Origin: Prorocentrum cordatum
Taxonomy: Eukaryota; Sar; Dinophyceae; Prorocentrales; Prorocentraceae
Direction of reading: 5' to 3'
Length of the DNA stretch: 25,000 nt
Assembly (NCBI GenBank): GCA_963575745.1
Contig: CAUYUJ010015499.1
Span: 229,859-254,858, forward strand
Positions 1 through 8,008 of this stretch are shown here, one piece after another; position 1 is the first letter of the stretch; each line of letters begins with the position of its first letter. The notes below the pieces were generated by a model, which saw only the letters and a program-made list of their open reading frames with translations, searched no databases and was not told the origin of the DNA. Both the position numbers and the translations under genes were made by a program.

Positions 1-380
1 TTGTCGGCGGCGTCATCGTTGTCGTCGTTGTCGTCGTGAGGCGGAGGGCAGCAGACCAGCCAGAGCCAGGGGGGAGCTGCGGTGCTTGGCACCCCCTGGG
101 GGGACCCCCAGCTGCCCCAGCATGCCTCGCCTCGAGGGTGCGCAAGCAGCGTGGGTTGCGGTTGTGGTCCTGTTCTCACCGTGTAGTTGGGAATACGCTT
201 ACAGCGGGGGCCCATGCCAAGAAACACCGTGCATGGTTTTGCGATGGGAAAGCGTGACGGTCCGACACCAAAAACCAATGGACGTCCTGGGGGTCCCAGG
301 GCTGGGCTTTTTGTGGAAGGCCTCCTGTGGACTGGCCCCCACGATGCTTTCTGAGTGCTCCGCGCTCAGCGTGTCTTCGG
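1..380. other. No gene seen; short GTC-type trinucleotide repeat at the left edge
   Basis: The first ~37 bases are a degenerate GTC/GTT trinucleotide run, like the ones at 13250-13270 and 13480-13545. The rest is GC-rich DNA in which several frames stay open by chance. No frame gives a convincing protein or a recognisable domain. Confidence 0.4.
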
Positions 381-389
381 CACAACCCC

Positions 390-575
390 CGCATACTTAT
401 ACTATATGTGCGTCGCCCCCCCAGGGGCGACGCGCACACCGAGAAATCTTATAGTATATGCGTCGTGGCGGACGCTTTCTGGCCACACCGCTCGGGAAAC
501 GATATACTACAAGATGGGTATACTGTATGTTCGGGTCGGACGCGCGCCTCCAAGGAGGACATATAGTATTAGTAT
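390..575. repeat. Cluster of TATA-rich and GC-rich stem-loops
   Basis: Five copies of a TATAGTAT-like motif, in both orientations, lie near 398, 450, 500, 515 and 562. They flank GC hairpins: a perfect 10-bp stem (410-419 with 424-433, GCGTCGCCCC/GGGGCGACGC) and the palindrome CCTCCAAGGAGG at 545-556. The motif is repeated with its flanking GGACATATAGTA-type sequence, so this is a small family of inverted repeats rather than a single hairpin. Function unknown. Confidence 0.5.
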
Positions 576-866
576 GCCTCGGTGCGCCCCATGTCTCCTG
601 CGCGGTTGACACCTGGCCTGAAGAGTCCTCGGAGGGCCGTGGCCGCCCGGCCCTGCCTCGCGCGCACGCCCCTGCGCTGCTTCGGCGAGCCGGCGGCCTC
701 GGCCTCGCGGGGCCCCAAAAAGCACACGCTCGCGGAGAGCGCGGAGGGCCGCAGGGCCGCAGGGTGCGCGGAGGCAGAGCAGTGCGGGCCCCGTGCCCCC
801 CCTTCGCGGAGCCTGGCGCGCTCCGTCGCCGCACCGGGCGGCGCGGGCTCGAGGCTGTCTGGGGGC

Positions 867-1033
867 ACCCGTCGGTCGTTGAGAGCCGGTGTCTTCCTAG
901 ATCCCCGGATCCCAATCAAGAGTCGCTGCGCTGTTGCTGTGTTCGACTGGCTCTCTGGGAGGGCCGGGGCCCCGTCTCCTCTGTCCGCCTGCCCACTGCC
1001 TGCTTTTTCACCTACTTCTTCCGACCGACGGGT
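867..1033. mobile_element. Short terminal-inverted-repeat (MITE-like) element
   Basis: The left end (867 onward, ACCCGTCGGTCG) and the right end (1010-1033) are inverted copies. Twelve bases match exactly, followed by a looser GA/AG-rich stretch. The same ends, with A in place of G in CCCRTCGG, bound the larger segment 22703-24917. The first ~60 bp inside the left end also resemble 22715-22760. No clear target-site duplication is visible. The 167-bp length and absence of coding sequence suggest a deletion derivative. Confidence 0.5.
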
Positions 1034-1301
1034 ACCTTCCCCAGTCCGTGGATCTGGCGCCCACGCGCGCGAGATCCACGCATCAGTTATCCATGTTCGC
1101 GTGCGCCCGATTGGGGGATCCTATCGGCCCCGACAGCCGTCTCGCGATGTCGTCGAGACGATGGGTGCCACCCCAGGGGGTTGTGAAGCGCGGCTCCCTC
1201 GGTTGTGGCTGGTCGGGGTAGGGCGGAGCGCGCGAGCATGGATGGGGCACTGCAATGTGCCGAACGCCGCCGAGCCGCCCGCAGAGTCGGTGAGAGCGCG
1301 C

Positions 1302-1311
1302 TTGGCTCAAG
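1302..1311 (+). other. Possible 3' tail of a dinoflagellate spliced leader relict
   Basis: TTGGCTCAAG matches the last ten bases of the conserved dinoflagellate spliced leader and lies 47 bases before the ATG at 1359. Bases further upstream do not match, and GGCTCAAG recurs by chance at 1562. This is weak support for a retroposed origin of the following gene. Confidence 0.25.
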
Positions 1312-1358
1312 CGGCGGCCGCACCCTGCGCACCTGCCGTGGCTCTTCTCGACGGCGCC

Positions 1359-2580
1359 ATGGAGGGCCACGCAGGGGCGCCGCTGCTGGATCTCGAGGTG
1401 TCCGAGGAAGAGCAGGCTGCGCCGCTCTGGCCGGCGCCCTCCCGCCCGCAGCGTCGCTCGGCGTGGCGGCCCGTGGCGGGCTCGGTGGCCGCGCTGCTGG
1501 CCCTGGGCGCGGTGGCGGCGTTCGCCCCCTCTGCTCGCAGGGGCGCCCCAGGGTGCGCCGAGGCTCAAGGGCGCAAAAAAACGCCCCTACCCTGGTTTAC
1601 GACGCGCTGTGCGCTGAACCTCCTGTGGGCTGACAGGGTAAACCCTGCATATCGCGCGTGTCACGCGGCGTCCTGGCGGGTCTCTGGCCTTTGGGAGCTC
1701 CCAGGAGGTTTACAGACCACGCACTTGTAACCCAGGGTAGGGGCGTCTTTGCATCCCTCAAGAGGGGGCATGCAGGCGCACCTTGCACAGCCTGGACGCG
1801 ACCGTGAGCTTGAAGCTGGGCGAGCCTGCGCCGGCGCCGCCGCCCACGCCTCGCGCGGCCCCGTCCTCCGTGCCCTCCGCGGAGGTCGGCGCACCGCCAG
1901 CACCGCCCCCACCCTCCCCTCCGCCGCCCCCCGCGCCTGCGGCCACCACCGAAGCGAAGACGGCTGGAGTCTCCACCACCCTGCTCAGCGAGGAGGTGGC
2001 CACCACCCGGGCGGATGTGACTGGAGCGGCCACCGCGGCTGCGGCCACCACCGAAGCGAAGACGGCTGGAGTCTCCACCACCCTGCCCAGCGAGGAGGTG
2101 GCCACCACCCGGGCGGATGTGACTGGAGCGGCCACCGCGGCTGCGGCCACCACCGAAGCGAAGACGGCTGGAGCCTCCACCACCCTGCTCAGCGAGGAGG
2201 TGGCCACCACCCAGGCGGATGTGACTGGAGCGGCCACCGCGGCCGTCGTGGACGAGGAACCGTCGCCGTCGGCATCGACCGCCGCCCCCGTGGTCTCCAC
2301 GACCAACGCGGACGTGTCGCCGCTGCCGGCGGTTCCCACCGCTGCGCCCATGGCCACTTCGACCGCAGCCGAGGGGGACACCACTGAGGTGGAGACGGCC
2401 AGATCATCCATGACCGTCTCTGGCGAGGAGGTGAGCACCACCGAGGCTGATGCATCTGCAGTGGCCACCGAGACCGTTTTGGACGACATGTCTTCGCCGT
2501 CGGCTTCCACCGGCGCTCCTATTGACGAGCGAAGAACACACACCCATACCCATATGGGGGGCCTGAGGGAGCAGAGCTAG
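1359..2580 (+). CDS. Membrane-anchored Pro/Thr/Ala-rich tandem-repeat protein (two exons, hairpin intron)
   Basis: Not assignable to a known family. Exon 1 (1359-1570) starts at an ATG and gives an acidic N-terminus (residues 1-20), a basic patch (QRRSAWRP, 31-38) and one hydrophobic segment (about 38-57, Ala/Val/Leu), which reads as a signal anchor. Exon 2 (1776-2580) gives a Pro-rich stretch (about 88-125), then three 34-residue repeats (about 126-227, TTEAKTAG...LSEEVATT...ADVTGAATAA), then more Ser/Thr/Ala sequence ending at TAG 2578. Removing 1571-1775 as a GC-AG intron joins the frames exactly and gives 338 residues. Ser/Thr density suggests an extracytoplasmic, possibly O-glycosylated stalk. 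The stop lies inside a foldback insert; without that insert the same frame would run S/T-rich to TAG 2773. Gene reality is likely; exon ends are inferred. Confidence 0.55.
1570..1762. mobile_element. Foldback insert inside the repeat-protein gene (candidate introner)
   Basis: The two ends are inverted copies: a 15-bp exact arm (1581-1595 with 1732-1746) sits within ~60-bp diverged arms, around a centre containing the palindrome GGGAGCTCCC. CTCAAG occurs directly on both sides (1564-1569 and 1757-1762), and GGCGCA occurs at 1570 and at 1775. Removing either 1570-1762 or 1571-1775 restores one open frame between the two coding parts. The second choice gives a GC...AG intron of 205 bp with an AG|G acceptor. 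Confidence 0.6.
1941..2246 (+). repeat. Three 102-bp in-frame tandem repeats
   Basis: Units start at 1941, 2043 and 2145 and differ at only a few positions. The period is a multiple of three and encodes 34 residues per unit, so the array has kept the reading frame, which supports translation of this region. Confidence 0.85.
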
Positions 2581-2705
2581 CCATAAGTATGGGTGCGGGT
2601 TGTCGGACCCCGTGTGAGGCTCCCGTTCGAGCGGGGACCCCCATCTGACAACACGCACGCACGGCCCCCTCCGTCCCCCTATGGGGTATGGGTGTGGGTT
2701 GTTCG
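2530..2705. mobile_element. Foldback element at the 3' end of the repeat-protein gene
   Basis: The outer arms 2530-2560 and 2675-2705 are inverted copies (CGAAGAACACACACCCATACC against its near complement). A second, inner inverted pair lies at about 2589-2606 and 2642-2662. The insert brings the TAG at 2578. Downstream, 2716-2775 continues in the same frame with Ser/Thr/Ala-rich residues, like the protein upstream. It is therefore either an exon-disrupting insertion or an unrecognised intron. Confidence 0.55.
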
Positions 2706-2784
2706 TTTTTCGCCCATGGCCTCCACGACCACCGTGCACGAGTCGGCGTTGCCGGTGGCTTCCGAAAGTCTCTAGCTAACGACA

Positions 2785-2915
2785 GTGTTTCGTCTACACT
2801 TCTGTTATTCTTCTTCTCCATCTCCTCTTCCTCCTCCTCCTCCGCTTCCTCCTCCTCCTCTTCATGTTGTGTCGATCCACTGCGGAATCAGATCTCACTC
2901 GACGCTCTTTTCCAG
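2785..2915 (+). repeat. CTC/TTC pyrimidine tract ending in a possible splice acceptor
   Basis: A pyrimidine run of CTC and TTC units (about 2804-2866) is followed by TTTTCCAG at 2908-2915, a good acceptor-like signal immediately before the small open frame at 2926. It may simply be a microsatellite. Confidence 0.4.
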
Positions 2916-2925
2916 CTCCAAGCGC

Positions 2926-3033
2926 ATGAACGTGTGTGACAAGGCTCAGGATGTGTGGCCCACGAGCCATGCTTTGAGCGCCGACCTGAACGTGGAGCAG
3001 CTGCGGAAATGGCACGCTGCGCGAATGACATAG
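2926..3033 (+). CDS. Short open frame, possible terminal exon
   Basis: A 35-residue frame (MNVCDKAQDVWPTS...LRKWHAARMT) runs from ATG 2926 to TAG 3031. It is preceded by the pyrimidine tract and AG at 2915. The residue mix is protein-like (charged, few low-complexity runs) but matches no family I recognise. It could be the last exon of the gene at 1359 or of another gene, or chance. Confidence 0.2.
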   Translation: MNVCDKAQDVWPTSHALSADLNVEQLRKWHAARMT

Positions 3034-3784
3034 ATACCACGACGGTAACAGACGGCAACTACCAGGCACCAGCTGAGGAGATGAGGAACCTTAGAGCCCC
3101 CAGGCCATCCAAGGTGTCAAACTACAGCGGGCGCCTGCGCACGAGAATCAACCCAACAAAGTGTGGCTCTTTTTGTTTTCCCCTGTTATCCTCATCCTCA
3201 TCCAATGCCCCTGCCAGTTATCCAAGCCATTCTCCTAAGCCCTGGCGGAATGAAGTTAACTAACTGGCGAGCAACTGTTCGAAGTCTCGCCCCAGGCACA
3301 TTGCATTTGCATAGGGTCCACGCCCAGGGAAAAGGAACGAATCCTAACTCGACGCCCCCCCTGCAGGCGCGTGAGCAACAGCTTCTGCCCCCCTGCGGTC
3401 CCTGGCCGGATCCCCTATAGTCCTACTCCCCTGGGATTCCCGGCAAAGAGCCCGCGGGGCCAGGCGGCTGTGCACCCCGTGGTTTTTGCGCGTGGGTCCA
3501 AGCACAGCCTCTATCAGCAGTTGGGGCTGCTTCATGAACTTTCTGGCTGCCCCCTGGATCTCTGGCTGCAAGGGCTGGCAACACCGCTGACTTCCACATG
3601 TTCTGTATTCTCCATATCCTCCTCCCCCGTCTCCTGTTCCTCTCCTCCTCCGGCTCCTCCTCCTCCTCCTCCTCCTCCTCCTCTTCCTCCTCCTCCTCCT
3701 CTTCCTCCTCGCGGTTTAGCCTGGGGTCCCGGGGGCTCGTCTTAGTACGCCTGGCGGCCGCGCCACCTTAGCTCGCGAACGTCG
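3034..3784. other. No gene seen; CTC array at 3640-3715
   Basis: The stretch is GC-rich without a convincing reading frame. Its only clear structure is a CTC/TTC array at 3640-3715. Its polyproline translation is an artefact of the repeat. Confidence 0.5.
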
Positions 3785-4310
3785 CTGATCTGTGACTGAC
3801 CCTGGCACCTCCAGGGCCAGTTCGCGTTGTGCTTCTTTCATTTGGAATTGAACCTGGCACCTCCGGCTCGCGTTGCTCTTCGCTTGTCTGCGAATGCGCC
3901 CAGCACCTCCAGGGCCCGCTCGCGCCAGCTTTCGCTTCCTCCTGCGATGCTGCACTTGCACCCCCAGGGCCCCTTCGCCTGGTCTGCCTTGCTCCTCTGC
4001 GACTGTGCGTGGCGCACGCTCAGGGTCCGTGAGCTTCGATTTTCGCTCATTTCCGGTTGTTCAGGAGGGAAAAGAACACACAGACACAAGTAATCGTCCA
4101 CTCCCAGGAAAATATGGGAAAATACGGGAAGTGGGGGGGAAGACAAAAAGCCGAGAAAATATGGACAAATATTGGGAATCTGGTTATTTGTGTGTATTTA
4201 TTTGTGTGTCCCAGGGCCCCTTCAGTTGTGCCTGGCCCCCCCCCGGGGCCCCTGAGCGCTGGTTTCCGTCGCTTTTGCCGACTGTGCCTGGCCCCCCCAG
4301 GCGGCGGGCG
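3785..4310 (+). repeat. Degenerate ~55-bp tandem repeat split by a diverged foldback
   Basis: Units built on TGTGCCTGGCACCTCCAGGG followed by a TTCGC/GCTTC-rich half recur near 3791, 3849, 3892, 3944 and 3999, then again at about 4205 and 4285. The gap 4062-4212 is AT-richer, with ends that are loosely inverted (ACACACAGACACAAGTAAT against GTTATTTGTGTGT), as if an element had inserted into the array. Confidence 0.45.
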
Positions 4311-4440
4311 CCTACGAGACGGCACGGCCCCGAAAAACGTCGCGAGACCCCGCCGCACCCGTCCAGCTCCTTGGGTCTTGTCCGAGGCAGGACTCTGTGC
4401 ATGACCACCGCCTGGAGGATCAATTCTCGGGACCGCGGCA

Positions 4441-4545
4441 GGCGGTGGATGTGGACACACTCGGGCCCCCGGGGGCCAACATGTGTCCATGTCCACCGCC
4501 CGCTGGGGCACCAGGACGTCGGTTCCCAGGCGGTGGATACGGATA
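4441..4545. repeat. Three-arm inverted repeat, GGCGGTGGA family copy 1
   Basis: GGCGGTGGA-type arms occur at 4441-4456 and about 4529-4537, and their complement at 4485-4500, so the middle arm can pair with either side. The second hairpin loop carries CACCAGGACGTCGGTTCCCA, which recurs in the loop of the hairpin at 6378-6440 and partly at 18109-18125. Confidence 0.65.
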
Positions 4546-4627
4546 CCCCCCCGCCTCGCATTAACTAAGATTGCCCCAGTGCGACCCTACCTAGAAGTTG
4601 GAGCCCCTAGGAAAGCAGCATTAGTTG

Positions 4628-5160
4628 CTATGCTATGCTATGCTATGCCATGCTATGCTGCGCTATGCTATGCTATGCTATGCTATGCTATGCTATGCTA
4701 TGCTGCGTTAGCTCGGCATCTGTCGCACATTGCTTTTGCTTTGCCTTTCCTCTGCTTTGCTTTTGCTTTGCTTTGCTTTGCGTTGCTTGTGCTTTGCTTT
4801 GCTGTCGCTGCTGTTGCTTTGCCTTTGCTTTGCTGCTATGCTATGCTCTGCTCTGCTATGCTAGGCTATACTGCGCTGTGCTATGCTGAACTGTGCTGTG
4901 CTGCGCTATGCTATGCTATGCTATGCTATGTTGCGCTATGCTATGCTATGCTGGGTTGTGCTATGATATGCTGTGCTGCGCTATGCCATGCTACGCGATG
5001 CTACGCTATGCTATGCTATGCTGTGCTCTGCTATGCTAAAGCTCAGCGAAGCTAAGATGAAGGTAAGCTAAGCTAAGATACACCTGAGCTAAGATTAAGC
5101 TAAGCTAAGCTAAGATGAAATAAGCTAAGCTAAGATGAGATAAGCAACGCTAAGCTAAGG
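4628..5160. repeat. Pentanucleotide satellite with motif switches
   Basis: The array starts as TATGC units, changes to TTTGC/CTTTG units (about 4735-4835), returns to TATGC (about 4838-5035) and then becomes AAGCT/TAAGC units to about 5160. The frames through it (Cys/Tyr/Leu-rich) are products of the repeat. The TTTGC motif also forms the outer tips of the large palindrome at 16291-17080. Confidence 0.85.
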
Positions 5161-5760
5161 GGACGTAACTGGGGGAACCGCGGGGCGGATCCTGGGGGAA
5201 CCGCCCGGGCCAGTTCCCACTGCCTGGCCCTTTAAGCAAAGAGAGTAAGAACCCTTCTAGGCAGAGCCTAGGTAGGGAACATGGGATAACCCCTCAGTGC
5301 AAGTACGGTCGAGAAGATGATTAGGAAGTCTCCTGCCGAAAAGCTTGGCCAGCGTTCCTCGACCAGCTTGCTGGAACGCTGGCCCAGCTTCTTGAGCAGT
5401 TTCGCTCCCCCAGCGTTAGCAACAGAACTTTGCCCAGGTAAGTTTCAAGAAACCTTGATGAAGCTGGCCCAGATTTCTTAACGGATGGTTTTCTGGATCA
5501 CATTTCCGATTCTATTTTTTCAGGGTATGATGCTCCCCCTTTCTAGGCTACAGTTATCCTCCCCCCCTTGGGACATGTTGTTGTTCATGCTTCTTTTGCA
5601 CGATCACCCATCCTAAATACCAAATAGTGTCATGCAAGCCAGGTGGGCACCGACATCCCTGGCATATCCTGCAAATGGACACTGCGGTACAACTGCGTGG
5701 ACCTAAGAAGCGCTTGTTTCTGAAAGCCCACCTCTTCACCGCTCTTCCGCCGGCCACCTG
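5161..5760. other. No gene seen; one perfect 12-bp hairpin
   Basis: GGCCAGCGTTCC (5347-5358) and GGAACGCTGGCC (5373-5384) form a perfect stem with a 14-nt loop. CCCAGGTAAGT at about 5434 resembles a canonical splice donor, but no coding exon is evident beside it. Confidence 0.4.
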
Positions 5761-6375
5761 GTTCCCAGCCGCCGCCGCCGCCCCCACCCTCTCTCTTGCC
5801 AGATCACGGCCGCACTGCGGCTGCTTCCCGCCCTGGGTGCGCTGCGAAGCCGCCCCGCAGCCGCTGCCAGCGTGGGCCCTCAGCCTGGCCGCGCCCACGC
5901 GCCCACTGCAGCCCCGCTGCGCGAGTACACCCCCGCGCTCCCTCCCCTCCCGCGGCCGCCCCCTCCTCTTTCCCTCCCCGCTTGCGTGTGAGCCAACTCG
6001 TGGTTCCGCGCCCCGGTGTCACCCCGGACGCGCGTGCGCGGAGTGCCCCTGCCGCGCTGCGACGTCAAACATCGTTTCTCGGAGTCCCTTGCAACACGTC
6101 GCATTCCCAGGCACATGAGCGCGCCTGGGTGGCGGTCTGGCGGCCATGTGCTCGTCGTCGCCAACCCGTCGCCGCCTCGTCGCCGCCCGTTGCCCGGGCC
6201 TGTGTGGCAGTCGGCGGCCATGTGCTCGCCGTCGCCGCCTCGTCGCTGCCCCGTCGCCGCAACGAGGACTGTACCACATATATTGTTCTTCCTACAACAA
6301 AAATTCAGGTCTACCCCCCGGACTCAACGGGTCACCTTTTCGTATTGCATTTCACATGTGATTCTGCCCCATTCT
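5761..6375 (+). repeat. GC-rich stretch with a ~75-bp tandem duplication
   Basis: 6125-6193 and 6199-6262 are diverged direct copies sharing GGCGGCCATGTGCTCG and CCGTCGCCGCCTCGTCGC. Several long frames overlap here on both strands, which is expected in such GC-rich DNA. None looks like a conserved protein. Confidence 0.5.
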
Positions 6376-6377
6376 CC

Positions 6378-6440
6378 ATATCCATGTCCACCGCCGGGTG
6401 GAACACCAGGACGTTGGTTCCCAGGCGGTGGATATGGATA
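6378..6440. repeat. GGCGGTGGA hairpin family copy 2
   Basis: Arms 6380-6395 and 6424-6439 pair over 16 bp with one G-T pair. The loop carries CACCAGGACGTTGGTTCCCA, nearly identical to the loop at about 4509-4528. Stem and loop are both conserved, so the two are dispersed copies of one element. Confidence 0.7.
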
Positions 6441-6649
6441 AATCCTCACCTCTCACGCAATGACCCACATCTGGTATCTGTCTGCACAAGAGAAAGATCT
6501 TCTCCCCGCCCACAGAGGCTGGATTCAATGACGCCCCTTCGCGTATTGTTCCTTCTCGTTTTCATTTTGTGCACGATCGTTCGTTTGAGGTATCACGCAA
6601 GACCATTCCCAGCCAACCGGTGTCAACCCCGCTCCCGCCATCCTCGCTA

Positions 6650-7145
6650 AAAAACCATAGTGCTGTGCACATGCATTGATCCCAGAAGAAATGTAAATAT
6701 GATCATGTTGGCAACATTAGCGATGCGTGTCGCATGCGCGCGCCGCCGTGCGACCATGGCAACATAGCTCAAAACCAATTGTTGGCTCATCATGTCAATG
6801 CAGTGCTGCTCAATATGTGCCATGAGAATGGCAGTGTGTGTGTTCAACAACGAGTTCCCGTATAGTTCTACGCGTGCATTCGGTGAGCTCGTGAGAAAGC
6901 CATATGTTTGCACATGTTCCGTAACACGAGGCTGTGCGGGGACCACGCGCCTTCATATCGTAAACGTTCAACGCAACAACCTTCGCGCGCCCGCCAACTT
7001 TGTTAAATAACACCGTGCGGGCCACACGGGGGCGTCTCCGCGCACGCGCGTCGAAATCCTCACAAACCTATTGGCTTCCAATCTTTTCAAGACCGAGGTG
7101 CCTACTGGAGGTTCCATCACATTTTTAACTAGAAGTCTGAAGCCG
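6650..7145 (-). pseudogene. Possible decayed minus-strand coding region
   Basis: This island has lower GC than its surroundings. On the minus strand three successive frames give protein-like stretches: first one ending ...RFVRISTRVRGDAPVW (about 7140-6968), then ...KVVALNVYDMKARGP (about 7025-6810), then one with a hydrophobic segment MIIFTFLLG (about 6946-6647). If real, it is broken by frameshifts. No family was recognised and chance cannot be excluded. Confidence 0.2.
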
Positions 7146-7151
7146 TGGAAC

Positions 7152-7305
7152 AGGGGGGTCACACGCGAACCCTACCCCTACCCCCCACGATTTCTGGGGG
7201 GGAGGGTGGGGTTCACTGCGTTCGGGAGCTCCCGAGCGAAGTGAACCCCATCCTCCCCCCTCAGAAACCGCGGGGGGCAGGGGTAGAGTTCGCGTGTGGC
7301 CCCCT
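7152..7305. mobile_element. Near-perfect 154-bp palindromic foldback
   Basis: Arms of about 70 bp (ACACGCGAACCCTACCCC... and its complement near 7276-7305) meet at a centre with GGGAGCTCCC. The same centre occurs in the foldback within the gene at 1359. No coding content. Confidence 0.75.
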
Positions 7306-7498
7306 AGTGGAACGCCTGCACGGACGGAGGCCCCATCGCTTCCGGTGCGGGGCCCTGCGCGCACGCTCCCTGCGCCCGCTCTCGAGGGAGGGAGGGCCAG
7401 CCTTGCACACGGAGCCGCTGCCTCGCCGCCTGAGTGGCAGCAGGCACACGGGGCCTCCGTCGTTTTTGAGGGGGGGGGCCTCCGTGCCCTGGCCAGGC

Positions 7499-7634
7499 AT
7501 ACGTGTTGGGGGGCCCAAGAAGATACACCAGCATCACCTCCCTCCCCCCCTCCCTCTCGCTGGAAAGAGGAGAGAGGAGGAATCGACGTGGTGGTGGTGG
7601 TGGTGGTGTATATTCTTTGGGCCCCCGCGTGTAG
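7499..7634. mobile_element. Foldback element with GTG-repeat arm
   Basis: The outer arms share GGGGGCCCAAGAAGATACACCA in one strand and its diverged complement at about 7595-7632. One arm contains a GTG run. The centre pairs CCTCCCTCTC with GAGGAGAGAGG. Confidence 0.6.
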
Positions 7635-7648
7635 GGTCTTGTGACCAA

Positions 7649-7809
7649 GCATTCTCTTTGGGTGGAGGGCAAAGGGTGAAATCTGAAATGCCGTTTCGAT
7701 TGATTGTCGAGGCTTGAATCTGCAACAGGTGAATCACAAGACGGATTGATTCTCGAGGTGCAAAAGCCCATATGGATTTCACCTTGAGCCCTCCACCCTA
7801 AGAAAATGC
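7649..7809. mobile_element. 161-bp foldback element
   Basis: GCATTCTCTTTGGGTGGAGGG at the left end and CCCTCCACCCTAAGAAAATGC at the right end are inverted copies. Pairing continues through AGGTGAAATC and the inner TGATT..TCGAGG segments. It lies 14 bp after the previous foldback and 200 bp before the hydrolase exon. Confidence 0.65.
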
Positions 7810-8008
7810 TCAGTATGAGGAGGGCCAGCGTGCCAGGCTCTGATCCTTGCGCCGTGCCGCAGGTTTCCCATCCGTGCGCGTACACTGCAACCGGCGAGCG
7901 GTCCCCCCCGGACCCACGGAGGCTCACCGAGTCGAAGCTCGCCTTCTCTCTCCGTGCCCCTCTCCGTATCTAGCTCTGAGATCCAGCGGACGCTTTTGAA
8001 GCTCCCAG

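Noticed and set aside
582-1730. 382-codon frame starting far upstream of 1359
   Set aside because: The part before 1359 is low-quality Arg/Ala/Pro sequence crossing the inverted-repeat element, and the part after 1570 runs into the foldback. Only 1359-1570 is kept as an exon.
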